From: JANSYP01 sp039184415
GTDB lineage: Bacteria > Pseudomonadota > Alphaproteobacteria > Rhodobacterales > Rhodobacteraceae
Reading direction: 5' to 3'
NCBI GenBank assembly: GCA_039184415.1
Contig: JBCDBB010000007.1
Span: 1-44,137 of the forward strand
Length of the DNA stretch: 44,137 nt
Notes under the pieces: generated by a model
What the model saw: only the letters and a program-made list of their open reading frames with translations
Told to the model about the DNA's origin: nothing
The model's database searches: none
Part shown: piece by piece, positions 8,462 to 15,637 of the stretch
How the letters are laid out: the number at the start of each line of letters is the position of its first letter
How positions within the stretch are numbered: the stretch's first letter is position 1
Made by a program: the position numbers and the translations under genes

Positions 8462-9784
8462 TTATGTCGCCACGCCGGGCCAGTGCGGATGCAAGTCGTC
8501 AATATAGTAGCGATGCCTGTGGCCTCCGCCCTCGGACGAATGCGCGCGGATATGCGGATGGTCCGGGGGCAACTCCGGATGATCGTGCTCGGGCGCGTCG
8601 ACATCCGTGGCCGGCCAGACACGCAACGCAACGCCAGTGAGAAGTGCGCATGCCAAGCATAGGAGCAGCAACGCCGTCGCGGGCGAGAGCAAGGCGCCGA
8701 GCCACCCGGCCAGCGGATATGCCAAAAGCCAGCCCGCATGTGAAAGGGCGAACTGCGCGGCGAAAACCGCGGGCCGGTTTTCCTGCGAGGCCGAACGCGC
8801 AATGACCAGTCCGCCTGGGGTGAGCACCAGAGAGCCCGCCGCGCCAAAGGCCAGCCATAGCGCCATCAGGCCTGCAAGCGGCAGATGAGCCGCGATCAGC
8901 AGCCCCAGACCGGCAAAGCAAAATGCCCCGGCGGCCATCACACGGCGTTCGTCGCTCATCTCCACCATGCGCGGCACAATGAGCGCCATGGCCGCGGCGC
9001 CCAGACCGTAAGAGGCCATCTGCCAGGTAAAGATGCTTTCCGCTGCGCTGAAGCGCGAACCGGCATAGATAACCGTGTTAACGAACACCCAGGCCATCAA
9101 CAGGCTGACGGCAAACTGAAACAGCCACAGCCCGCGCAGCCGCGGCGTGCGCGCATAGATCCGCGCGCCCCGCGTCAGTCGCAAAAGGAACGGGCTTTTC
9201 GCCGGTCGCAGCGCAGCCGGTAGATGTGTCAGCAGCAAGGCCGCGACCGAGCCGCAAAAGCTGATGCCAGCGACGAAGAACAGATCGCTTGGCACGAGAA
9301 GGTTGAGCGCCAGCGCCGCGACGACAGGGCTGAGCACCGCCTCAAGCGTGTAGGCCACGCGCGACCAGGCCAGCGCGCGCACATAGCTCGCCTCATCCGG
9401 CAGGATTTCGGTCAGCACCGCCTGGAAGAGCGGCGTGAAACCCGATGAGACCGCGAAGAAGAGAAAGGCGAGCACAGCCACCTGCAGCGGCGTTTGAGCG
9501 AACCCCATGCCGGCTACCAGCGCCAGGCGCAGCACGTCCATGATCACCAGCACTCGTCGCCGCGGCCAGGACGATGTCAGCGGCTCGGCAAGCGGGGCGA
9601 TGAGCACATAAGCTACCATCTTGAGCGCAAGGATCCCGCCCAGGATCGGGCCGCCCATGCTCACCCCCCCGAACTCGAACGCGCTCAGTGACAAAGATAC
9701 CGTCATCACGCCGATGCCCAGCAGCGAGAAGATCTGCGCCGCAAAGAGTTTGCGAAACTCAGGATTTTGGAGGGGCGAACTCAA
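8462..9784 (-). CDS. MFS transporter with histidine-rich C-terminal tail
   Basis: 440 residues with 10-12 hydrophobic helices, beginning NPEFRKLFAAQIFSLLG, which is typical of DHA3-type MFS exporters (EntS/NrsD-like). The start is a TTG at 9784 that overlaps the aminotransferase stop by 4 bp (TTGA). No other start lies near, so a rare start codon with translational coupling is likely. The last ~45 residues form a hydrophilic tail rich in histidine (nine His among Asp/Glu/Pro, for example EHDHPELPPDHPHIRAH and GGHRHR). Nickel exporters such as NrsD carry comparable His-rich tails. Whether this tail binds metal is not shown. It probably exports a product of the neighbouring enzymes, or a metal-bound form of it. 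Confidence 0.88.
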   Translation of the reverse strand: MSSPLQNPEFRKLFAAQIFSLLGIGVMTVSLSLSAFEFGGVSMGGPILGGILALKMVAYVLIAPLAEPLTSSWPRRRVLVIMDVLRLALVAGMGFAQTPLQVAVLAFLFFAVSSGFTPLFQAVLTEILPDEASYVRALAWSRVAYTLEAVLSPVVAALALNLLVPSDLFFVAGISFCGSVAALLLTHLPAALRPAKSPFLLRLTRGARIYARTPRLRGLWLFQFAVSLLMAWVFVNTVIYAGSRFSAAESIFTWQMASYGLGAAAMALIVPRMVEMSDERRVMAAGAFCFAGLGLLIAAHLPLAGLMALWLAFGAAGSLVLTPGGLVIARSASQENRPAVFAAQFALSHAGWLLAYPLAGWLGALLSPATALLLLCLACALLTGVALRVWPATDVDAPEHDHPELPPDHPHIRAHSSEGGGHRHRYYIDDLHPHWPGVAT

Positions 9785-11268
9785 GCAGAAGCCCCTGCTC
9801 TTCGGGTGGCTGGGCTGCCAACAGCGGATGATTTTGCGACCGGGACGAAGCGCGCATTGCGCGTATCGACCTGATAATCGCCCAGATAATCTGACGCGCA
9901 GGAGGCCAACTCGTCAACCTTCGAGATGATCAGTTGTGCCTTGTCATCGCACATCAGAGCCGAGATGTTCAATCGGATCCAGCCAGGCTTTTCGGTTTCC
10001 AGACCGCGCTGAATCGCCGCCCGCATCCGATCGGATTCGCCCCGGTCGAGCCCGAGTAGGCGATGCGCGTAGGAGCCTGCACAGGCGCAGCCACCACGAG
10101 CTTGGATCCCGTGCAGATCGCTCAGAAGCCGCGTGAAGAACTGGTGATGCAGGTAACCACCCCTTCCGTCGCGCACCCTAAAGGAAAAGATCGGTAAGCT
10201 GTGCGCGGCGGGATTTCCAAGGATCTCGATGGCCGGATTGGTGCGCCAGACCGCAAGCGCCCGCGCGCGCAACGCTGCGTGGCGCTGGTCCAGCCACTCC
10301 TGCCCCATCGCCTCTTTCACCAGCATCACCAGAGCGGCCCGGACATCCCCGACGACATTCGGGGTGCCGGCTTCTTCGCGGTGGGCGATGTTGGGAGAGT
10401 AGATATGGGACCAGGGCGATACGAAGGACACTGTACCGCCACCGGGAAATGTCGGAACGTCACTGCGCACCATGCTGTTTCGGATCACCATAATGCCCGA
10501 CGCGCCTGGACCACCAGGAAACTTGTGTGTCGAGAACACTATGGCGTCTTTCTCGGTCTCCATGCCGGCCCGCATGTCCATTCCGATGTAAGGAGCGCCA
10601 CAGGCATAGTCCCAAATCGCCAATGCGCCGTACCGTTTGAGCAGCCGCGTCACGGGATCGGGATCGGTCAGGATACCGGTGACGTTAGACGCCGCCGAAA
10701 AGGCGCCTAGTATGAGATCCGCTGTCTCGACCCGACGCAGCTCCGCTTCGAGCGCTTCCAGATCCGGACCGCCGGTCGACGCCTCGGGGATTTCGACAGT
10801 CTCCGCCCCGCTCTCCCGCCAGGGCAGGAGGTTGGAATGGTGCTCATAGGGACCGACCATCACAACAACCCGTCCGCCACGCGCCCTGATGCCAGGGATG
10901 TCGAGCAGATTCACCATGCGGTTCAGCCCGTTGGTCGCCCCGGAGCCCGTGAACACGACGCTGAAATCCTCCGTGGCCCCTGTCATCCGGGCAATCTCCG
11001 CCCGGGCGCTCTCACGCAGGCGCGTGGAAAACGCCCCGCAGTACGAGGCTTCGGTATGGCTGTTGGCATAGAAGGGCAGGACCTCGTAGCGGACGAGGTC
11101 CTCAATCTGTTCGAGCGCGCGTCCCGAGGCGACATAGTCGGCATAGATCAGGGGTTTGTACCCATAGGGGCCCGGGACCTTTGCCGACGCGCCGATCAAA
11201 CCCAGGCGCAGTTCTTCGATGAGATTGCGCGACCTCAAAGAGCGCTTGAAACCTTCTATTGGTGTCAT
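9781..11268 (-). CDS. Class V aminotransferase-fold PLP enzyme (cysteine desulfurase-like)
   Basis: 495 residues. The PLP lysine is recognisable in AIVFSTHKFPGGPGASG (about residues 270-286). An upstream phosphate-cup/His segment is VVFTGSGATNGLNRMV. The SufS-like cysteine loop appears as QARGGCACAGSYAHR in the C-terminal domain. I chose the ATG at 11268 (MTPIEGFKRS): GGAG lies about 12 nt upstream, and the longer frame would start at an unsupported TTG at 11319. It is the first gene of the long minus-strand operon and faces the Lrp regulator. The family includes cysteine desulfurases, selenocysteine lyases and related beta-eliminating or epimerising enzymes. The exact reaction is unknown. 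Confidence 0.85.
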   Translation of the reverse strand: MTPIEGFKRSLRSRNLIEELRLGLIGASAKVPGPYGYKPLIYADYVASGRALEQIEDLVRYEVLPFYANSHTEASYCGAFSTRLRESARAEIARMTGATEDFSVVFTGSGATNGLNRMVNLLDIPGIRARGGRVVVMVGPYEHHSNLLPWRESGAETVEIPEASTGGPDLEALEAELRRVETADLILGAFSAASNVTGILTDPDPVTRLLKRYGALAIWDYACGAPYIGMDMRAGMETEKDAIVFSTHKFPGGPGASGIMVIRNSMVRSDVPTFPGGGTVSFVSPWSHIYSPNIAHREEAGTPNVVGDVRAALVMLVKEAMGQEWLDQRHAALRARALAVWRTNPAIEILGNPAAHSLPIFSFRVRDGRGGYLHHQFFTRLLSDLHGIQARGGCACAGSYAHRLLGLDRGESDRMRAAIQRGLETEKPGWIRLNISALMCDDKAQLIISKVDELASCASDYLGDYQVDTRNARFVPVAKSSAVGSPATRRAGASA

Positions 11269-11368
11269 CTTGTTCGGGGGCTCCGGATACGCGCTGGCAA
11301 CTAGCCCTAAGACTGACAACTGAGATGTGAAAAATCACCTCTCATTACTGCATAGATTGTGATCTTTA

Positions 11369-11384
11369 TCTATCATATGATAGA
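11369..11384. promoter_or_regulatory. 16-bp perfect palindrome, candidate Lrp-type operator
   Basis: TCTATCATATGATAGA is its own reverse complement. It ends 3 bp before the GTG start of the Lrp/AsnC gene and lies in the 119-bp divergent gap to the aminotransferase operon. The surrounding ~60 bp is much more AT-rich than the genes. Lrp/AsnC proteins bind AT-rich dyads and commonly repress their own gene while activating the divergent one. The assignment as operator is inference. Confidence 0.6.
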
Positions 11385-11387
11385 GTA

Positions 11388-11861
11388 GTGTCGCTTGAAA
11401 TAGATCATATAGATTGTCAGCTCCTCAAAGAGCTGCAACAAGACTCCTCCCGGTCTCAACGCGCATTGAGCGAGAAGGTGGGCTTGTCTCAAAACGCGTG
11501 CTGGCGGCGCCTGAAAGCGCTGGAAGAGGCCGGCGTCATTCGCAACCGAACCGTGATGCTGGACCGTGAGCTACTGGGCGCGGGGCTCGTCGTCTTCGTG
11601 ATGATTCGCACGCGGCATCACTCCGCGGCGTGGCTGGAGCATTTCAGGCGGCATGTATCCCGGATCGAAGACGTCGTCGACTTCTTCCGTATCGGCGGAG
11701 AATACGACTATCTGCTGAAGATCGTGACCCGGGACATGACAAGCTATGACGCCTGCTATAGGCAGCTCATCGCAGACATCGAGCTCGAGACCGTGACATC
11801 GCTTTTCGCGATGGAGGCGATCGAGGAACAGCGCCCCATTCCCTTGCGCCCGACACGATAA
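11388..11861 (+). CDS. Lrp/AsnC family transcriptional regulator
   Basis: 157 residues starting at GTG 11388. An N-terminal winged helix-turn-helix (LLKELQQDSSRSQRALSE, then VGLSQNACWRRLKALEEAG, residues about 12-50) is typical of AsnC HTH domains. A RAM/AsnC_trans_reg ligand-binding ferredoxin-like domain follows (RIGGEYDYLLKIVTRDM, about 103-119). The size matches Lrp (about 150-165). It is transcribed away from the aminotransferase/opine-dehydrogenase operon and is the obvious candidate regulator. Lrp relatives sense amino acids, which fits an amino-acid-derived substrate for that operon. The ribosome binding site is weak, and the palindrome at 11369-11384 sits against the start. Confidence 0.93.
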   Translation: MSLEIDHIDCQLLKELQQDSSRSQRALSEKVGLSQNACWRRLKALEEAGVIRNRTVMLDRELLGAGLVVFVMIRTRHHSAAWLEHFRRHVSRIEDVVDFFRIGGEYDYLLKIVTRDMTSYDACYRQLIADIELETVTSLFAMEAIEEQRPIPLRPTR

Positions 11862-11906
11862 ACTCGCCGACGAGCTGTAAGGCGGAAACCCTTTCGCTGC
11901 ACAATC

Positions 11907-11922
11907 GGCGGAACAGCCCGCC
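11907..11922 (+). promoter_or_regulatory. Leader hairpin P1, AACAGC hexaloop
   Basis: GGCGG (11907-11911), loop AACAGC (11912-11917), CCGCC (11918-11922): a perfect 5-bp stem closing a 6-nt loop. The 3' arm can alternatively form a 6-bp GCCGCC/GGCGGC stem (11920-11925 with 11941-11946), giving a possible switch. It has the same loop as P2. Confidence 0.6.
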
Positions 11923-12040
11923 GCCTGAGCCCAAAAAATAGGCGGCACACTACCACCGGCCTTCGCAACATCATGCGACGCTGGACTCTGCGCGTCCGCT
12001 CGCCCATCGTTTAGGTACATCGGCCGGAGTAGGCGGCCAT

Positions 12041-12054
12041 GGGCAACAGCGCCC
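12041..12054 (+). promoter_or_regulatory. Leader hairpin P2, AACAGC hexaloop overlapping the terminator
   Basis: GGGC (12041-12044), loop AACAGC (12045-12050), GCCC (12051-12054). Its 3' arm overlaps the 5' arm of the terminator stem starting at 12052. A bound ANTAR dimer holding P2 would prevent terminator formation. As I recall, the published ANTAR hexaloop consensus has A at position 1 and G at position 4. Here A1 fits, but G is at position 5. Confidence 0.6.
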
Positions 12055-12095
12055 CGTCTTTCTTCCTTTTGGAAGAGGCGGGGTTTTTTTATTTT
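12052..12095 (+). terminator. Intrinsic terminator directly upstream of amiC
   Basis: Stem arms CCCCG (12052-12056) and CTTCC (12062-12066) pair with GGAAG (12071-12075) and CGGGG (12079-12083). The three intervening bases can also pair, leaving a two-T bulge, and the loop is TTTT. Seven T residues (12084-12090) follow, then ATTTTT. It lies 5-16 nt before the amiC start, so it cannot serve only the Lrp gene 190 bp upstream. It most likely attenuates the amide operon. Confidence 0.8.
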
Positions 12096-12099
12096 TGGG

Positions 12100-13221
12100 G
12101 TGGCAGCTTTGTCTCTGCGTCTGGGTCTGATCTTTTCCACGACCGGAAGCTATGCAGCGCTCGGGCAGAGTGCGCTTGCCGGGGCTCTGGGTGCAATCGA
12201 AACGCTGCAAGCGGCAGGCGGATCAAACATAACACCGGTGATCGCCGACCCCCGCGGAGACATGGCAGAGTATGACCGGCTGACCCGATCGCTGCTCGAC
12301 GACGGGGTCCGACACATCCTCGGAGCCATAACATCCTCCAGCCGCAAAGAAATGATCCCCCTACTGGAACGGCGCGGAGGTCTTCTTTGGTATCCCTGCC
12401 CCTACGAAGGTTTCGAGAGCAACGGCCATGTCGTTTATCTGGGTGCCGCCCCCAACCATCACGTCGTGCCGGTTACGGACTGGATCGCGGAACAGGGGAT
12501 GGAACGCGCCTACCTTGTAGGGTCGAACTATGTCTGGGGGTGGGAAACACTGCGCCTCGCCCGCGACTGTCTCCAGTCCCACGGGATCGAAATCGTGGGA
12601 GAGCGCTACGTGCCGCTCGGCTCGACGAGCCATGAGCATGTGCTTGACGAGCTTTGCGCACAGGACGTCGATTGCGTTGTTGACAGCCTAATCGGGCCAT
12701 CGAATACGAGCTTCCTGCACGGCCTCGCGGCGCGAGATCCGGCTCGGGTGGGACGACCAGGCCATGTCGCCAGCTTCAATCAGACCGAGGCCGATCTCGG
12801 AGACCTCGGAGCGGCCGCCAACGGACTGATATCCGCGGGAAGCCTATTCGAAGAGGATGCCGGCGACGCGCTCAAAGAAGCCGCAAAACGTCACGCACCG
12901 AACGGGCGCGTCTCCTCCTTTCTGGCAACATCGTATGCGGCGGTCGAGATCATTGCGGAAGCCCTGGAACGGGCAGGCTCGGAAGATCCGAGAGCCGTCT
13001 TCGAGGCCGCGTCGTCGGCGTCCGTGACCACCGCGATGGGATCCGTCTCCATTGATCCCGTCCTTCGGCATGCCGAGTTACGACCATGCCTTTCGCTGGC
13101 CGAGAACGGGCGCTTTCGCGTGGTCGAAAGGATGGAGCGGGCCGTGCCGGCGGATCCCTATCTCGCGGCACGCAATGCGGATCGCCGTCGGCGCAAAACG
13201 GTCTTGAGGGTCATCAATTGA
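12100..13221 (+). CDS. amiC: AmiC-like amide sensor (periplasmic-binding-protein fold, cytoplasmic)
   Basis: 373 residues, close to P. aeruginosa AmiC (385). It has no signal peptide and opens directly with the first strand LRLGLIFSTTGSYAALG. The segment LLWYPCPYEGFESN (about residues 95-108) matches the AmiC phrase YPTPYEGFE, and GSNYVWGWE corresponds to AmiC GSDYIYPRE. AmiC binds small amides and releases the antiterminator AmiR when ligand is present. The next gene encodes that AmiR-like partner with a TTGA overlap. The GTG start at 12100 has a poor ribosome site; a TTG at 12109 preceded by GGGGTGG is an alternative. The related FmdD/UrtA-type transporter binding proteins have signal peptides, which this one lacks. 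Confidence 0.85.
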   Translation: MAALSLRLGLIFSTTGSYAALGQSALAGALGAIETLQAAGGSNITPVIADPRGDMAEYDRLTRSLLDDGVRHILGAITSSSRKEMIPLLERRGGLLWYPCPYEGFESNGHVVYLGAAPNHHVVPVTDWIAEQGMERAYLVGSNYVWGWETLRLARDCLQSHGIEIVGERYVPLGSTSHEHVLDELCAQDVDCVVDSLIGPSNTSFLHGLAARDPARVGRPGHVASFNQTEADLGDLGAAANGLISAGSLFEEDAGDALKEAAKRHAPNGRVSSFLATSYAAVEIIAEALERAGSEDPRAVFEAASSASVTTAMGSVSIDPVLRHAELRPCLSLAENGRFRVVERMERAVPADPYLAARNADRRRRKTVLRVIN

Positions 13222-13808
13222 CCCGCGCGCTATTGCATAACTTTTCCGGTCGTACAGCCATCGTGCTGCATCGGTCCGAAGAGGTCGGTCAACGGATCAG
13301 GGCACGCTGCGACCGTTTGGGGATCTGCACCGTGGTTTGCCTCGGCGATCTCGATTCATCGCTCGCCGCAACGGCGGATATGCTGATCCTCGACATCGAT
13401 ACGGCCGATGACGGGATGCTTCCCTGGCCACGCGGCGAAGCGCCGATGCCGGTGATAGGTCTTATCGGGTCGGAAAGCCCGGGCCGGCTGGCCTGGGCGT
13501 TGGACCAGGAAACCGACGCCTATCTGCCGTTGTCGAGCTTGGGAAATCTGTTCTCGGCCCTGGTGATCGGTCATGAGATCTATGCGCGAAAGTCCGACAG
13601 GCGCACGCATGAGGCCGAAACCGCGCGGCGCAAGAAGGGGCGGCTCGACGTGATCCGCGCCGTGTTGTTGCTCATGGGAGAGGGTCGGGACGAGGCGCTC
13701 GCTCTGAAGAAACTGCGCACCATGGCAATGGTGGCGCAGCTCCCACTGGAGGATGCCGCTCGGTTACTGCTCGAGGCGCATCCAACGGCGCGGGACGCGT
13801 CCGGATGA
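13218..13808 (+). CDS. amiR: AmiR-like ANTAR-domain antiterminator
   Basis: 196 residues from a TTG at 13218 that overlaps the amiC stop by 4 bp; this is the same length as P. aeruginosa AmiR. The N-terminal ~125 residues look like a receiver-type fold without the phosphorylation site (DMLILDIDTADD lacks the usual acidic pocket). A coiled-coil linker (RKSDRRTHEAETARRKKG) follows. The C-terminus is a three-helix ANTAR domain (DVIRAVLLLMGEGRDEAL, then ALKKLRTMAMVAQLPLEDAA). ANTAR domains bind tandem hexaloop hairpins in nascent RNA and block terminators. The likely target is the leader at 11907-12095. It is probably held inactive by the AmiC-like protein until amide is bound. Confidence 0.9.
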   Translation: MTRALLHNFSGRTAIVLHRSEEVGQRIRARCDRLGICTVVCLGDLDSSLAATADMLILDIDTADDGMLPWPRGEAPMPVIGLIGSESPGRLAWALDQETDAYLPLSSLGNLFSALVIGHEIYARKSDRRTHEAETARRKKGRLDVIRAVLLLMGEGRDEALALKKLRTMAMVAQLPLEDAARLLLEAHPTARDASG

Positions 13809-14701
13809 GCGACACTGGAACGGTCACACGTCAGCCAGAAAGCCGGTTCCGCGAAGTGGTTCGCGAACTCCTGCGACGTCCGCGCGCCGCATTTGGCCTA
13901 GTCATCATCAGCCTGATGGTCTTTTGCGCGGTCTTCGCTCCATGGCTGATGCCACGGGACCCGTTTGAACAAAGCTTCGACGGGCTCGACCTTATGGGTG
14001 GCCCTCTTCCGCCCGGCGGCGAGTATCTCCTGGGAACGGACCTGCTCGGGCGCGATCTTGCCTCTCGCCTGATCCTCGGCACGCGCACCTCGCTGACGAT
14101 CGGTGTCCTCGCAAACGGGATCGCTGTGATGCTCGGCGCGGCCGTCGGGATCACGGCGGGATACTTCGGTGGCTGGACGGCCGCCGTTCTGATGCGGTTC
14201 ACCGATCTGATGATGGCCTTCCCCGCGCTCTTGCTGGCCATCGTGCTTGCGGCGATTTTTCAGCCCAGCCTGCTCATCGTGGCACTCGTCATCGCGATGG
14301 TGAACTGGGTCCAGATGAGCCGCGTAATCTATACCGAAACGCGCAGTCTGGTCGAACGCGACTTCATCCAGGTTCAGCGTTCGATCGGATCGGGCCCGTT
14401 TCGCATCCTGCTGCGTCATCTGTTGCCGCATCTGCTGTCGTCAATCATCGTCTTCGGTACGCTGGGCATTTCGACCACGGTTCTTCTGGAGGCCACGCTG
14501 AGTTTCCTTGGCGTGGGCGTGCAGCCGCCGATGCCGAGCTGGGGCAACATCATCTTCGAGAACCAGACCTATTTCTCGACAGCGCCCTGGCTCGTCTTTT
14601 TCCCGGGCGTGCTGATCGTGTTGCTTGCGCTCTCCTTCAATCTTGTTGGCGATGCCCTGCGCGACATCCTCGACCCGACATTGAAGGGGCGGCACGGGTG
14701 A
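13805..14701 (+). CDS. Dpp/Opp-type ABC transporter permease (DppC-like)
   Basis: 298 residues. A cytoplasmic N-terminus precedes the first helix (AAFGLVIISLMVFCAVFAPW). The conserved LLGTDLLGRDLASRLILGTRTSL segment of DppC/OppC proteins spans about residues 76-98. The C-terminal loop GVGVQPPMPSWGNII is also a hallmark of this family. The ATG overlaps the amiR stop by 4 bp. It forms the channel with the following DppB-like permease. In this operon it likely imports a small amide or amide-releasing compound for the formamidase (inference from context). Confidence 0.93.
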   Translation: MSDTGTVTRQPESRFREVVRELLRRPRAAFGLVIISLMVFCAVFAPWLMPRDPFEQSFDGLDLMGGPLPPGGEYLLGTDLLGRDLASRLILGTRTSLTIGVLANGIAVMLGAAVGITAGYFGGWTAAVLMRFTDLMMAFPALLLAIVLAAIFQPSLLIVALVIAMVNWVQMSRVIYTETRSLVERDFIQVQRSIGSGPFRILLRHLLPHLLSSIIVFGTLGISTTVLLEATLSFLGVGVQPPMPSWGNIIFENQTYFSTAPWLVFFPGVLIVLLALSFNLVGDALRDILDPTLKGRHG

Positions 14702-15618
14702 CCGACTACCTGATCCGCCGTCTGTTCGAGAGCGCGCTGATCCTGCTCGGCATCACATTTGTGACCTTTGTGCTGCTTTATCTCATTCCGGCGGACCCGG
14801 CGCGGCAGATCGCTGGGCGCGCGGCCACAGCCGACACGGTGGCCAATATCCGCGATCAGCTTGGGCTCAACGATCCGCTTTTCGTGCAGTACTTCCGCTA
14901 TCTGTCAAACCTCTTTCAGGGCGATCTGGGGCGGTCTTATATGCAGCGGGCCGAGGTCTCCGAGCTCATTGCGTCGCGCCTGCCGGCGAGCCTCCTGCTG
15001 ATGGTCTCTGCCATCGTCACCGAACTGATTATCGGGCTCACCATCGGGATCGTCGCCGCCCTGCGCCGCAACAGGCCCGTCGATCACACGCTGATGATCT
15101 TCAGCTTCATCTCGATCTCCGCTCCGCAGTTCGTGGTGGGTATTCTGCTGCTCTATGTCTTTGCCGTGCAGCTTGGCTGGTTTCCCATCGGCGGCTACGG
15201 CACCTTCGCCCACCTTGTGCTACCCTCGATCACCCTCGGGCTACTGGGTGCAGGCTGGTACAGCCGCATGATGCGCTCCTCCATGATCGAGGTGCTGGGA
15301 CAGGATTTCGTCCGTACGGCGCGTGCCAAGGGCCTGTCCAAACTGCGCATCATCGTCCGCCATGTCATGCCGAACGCGATCCTGCCGATCATTGCGATGA
15401 TCGGGATCGATATCGGCCTGTTCATGTCCGGCATCGTCGTTGTCGAAAGCGTCTTCGGATGGCCAGGGATCGGCCAGCTTGCCTGGCAGGCCATCCAGCG
15501 CGTCGACATTCCCGTGATCATGGGCGTCACCATGGTCTCCGCCACGGCTATCGTCCTTGGAAATCTCCTGGCCGACCTCGTGGCGCCCCTCATCGATCCC
15601 CGCATCAAAACCAAGTAA
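14698..15618 (+). CDS. Dpp/Opp-type ABC transporter permease (DppB-like)
   Basis: 306 residues starting at GTG 14698, overlapping the DppC-like stop by 4 bp. N-terminal phrase YLIRRLFESALILLGITFVTF and the periplasmic loop with LIPADPAR and LGLNDPLFVQYFRYL are typical of DppB. The cytoplasmic coupling loop is VRTARAKGLSKLRIIVRHVMPNA. The order DppC before DppB is reversed from the common arrangement but occurs in other operons. Confidence 0.93.
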   Translation: MTDYLIRRLFESALILLGITFVTFVLLYLIPADPARQIAGRAATADTVANIRDQLGLNDPLFVQYFRYLSNLFQGDLGRSYMQRAEVSELIASRLPASLLLMVSAIVTELIIGLTIGIVAALRRNRPVDHTLMIFSFISISAPQFVVGILLLYVFAVQLGWFPIGGYGTFAHLVLPSITLGLLGAGWYSRMMRSSMIEVLGQDFVRTARAKGLSKLRIIVRHVMPNAILPIIAMIGIDIGLFMSGIVVVESVFGWPGIGQLAWQAIQRVDIPVIMGVTMVSATAIVLGNLLADLVAPLIDPRIKTK

Positions 15619-15637
15619 CCGACAGAGGAAGCACGAA

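Larger units (their letters stand above)
11862..12099 (+). ncRNA. Leader RNA of the amide operon with candidate ANTAR antitermination structure
   Basis: 238-bp non-coding stretch between the Lrp stop and amiC. It contains hairpin P1 (11907-11922), a competing pairing (11920-11925 with 11941-11946), a GC-rich stem (12022-12038), hairpin P2 (12041-12054) and an intrinsic terminator (from 12052). P1 and P2 have identical AACAGC hexaloops. The P2 3' arm and the terminator 5' arm share bases 12052-12054, so P2 and the terminator exclude each other, as in known ANTAR-regulated leaders. The operon itself encodes an ANTAR protein (13218-13808). I see no convincing promoter in the stretch. Transcription may begin just before P1 or inside or upstream of the Lrp gene. 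Confidence 0.65.

Noticed and set aside
11268..11319. Earlier TTG start for the class V aminotransferase
   Set aside because: It has no ribosome site and adds 17 residues without similarity to the family; the ATG at 11268 has GGAG upstream.
13320..13600. Phosphorylated response regulator reading of the ANTAR protein
   Set aside because: The N-terminal receiver-like part lacks the usual Asp pocket and no sensor kinase is adjacent; the AmiC partner explains control.
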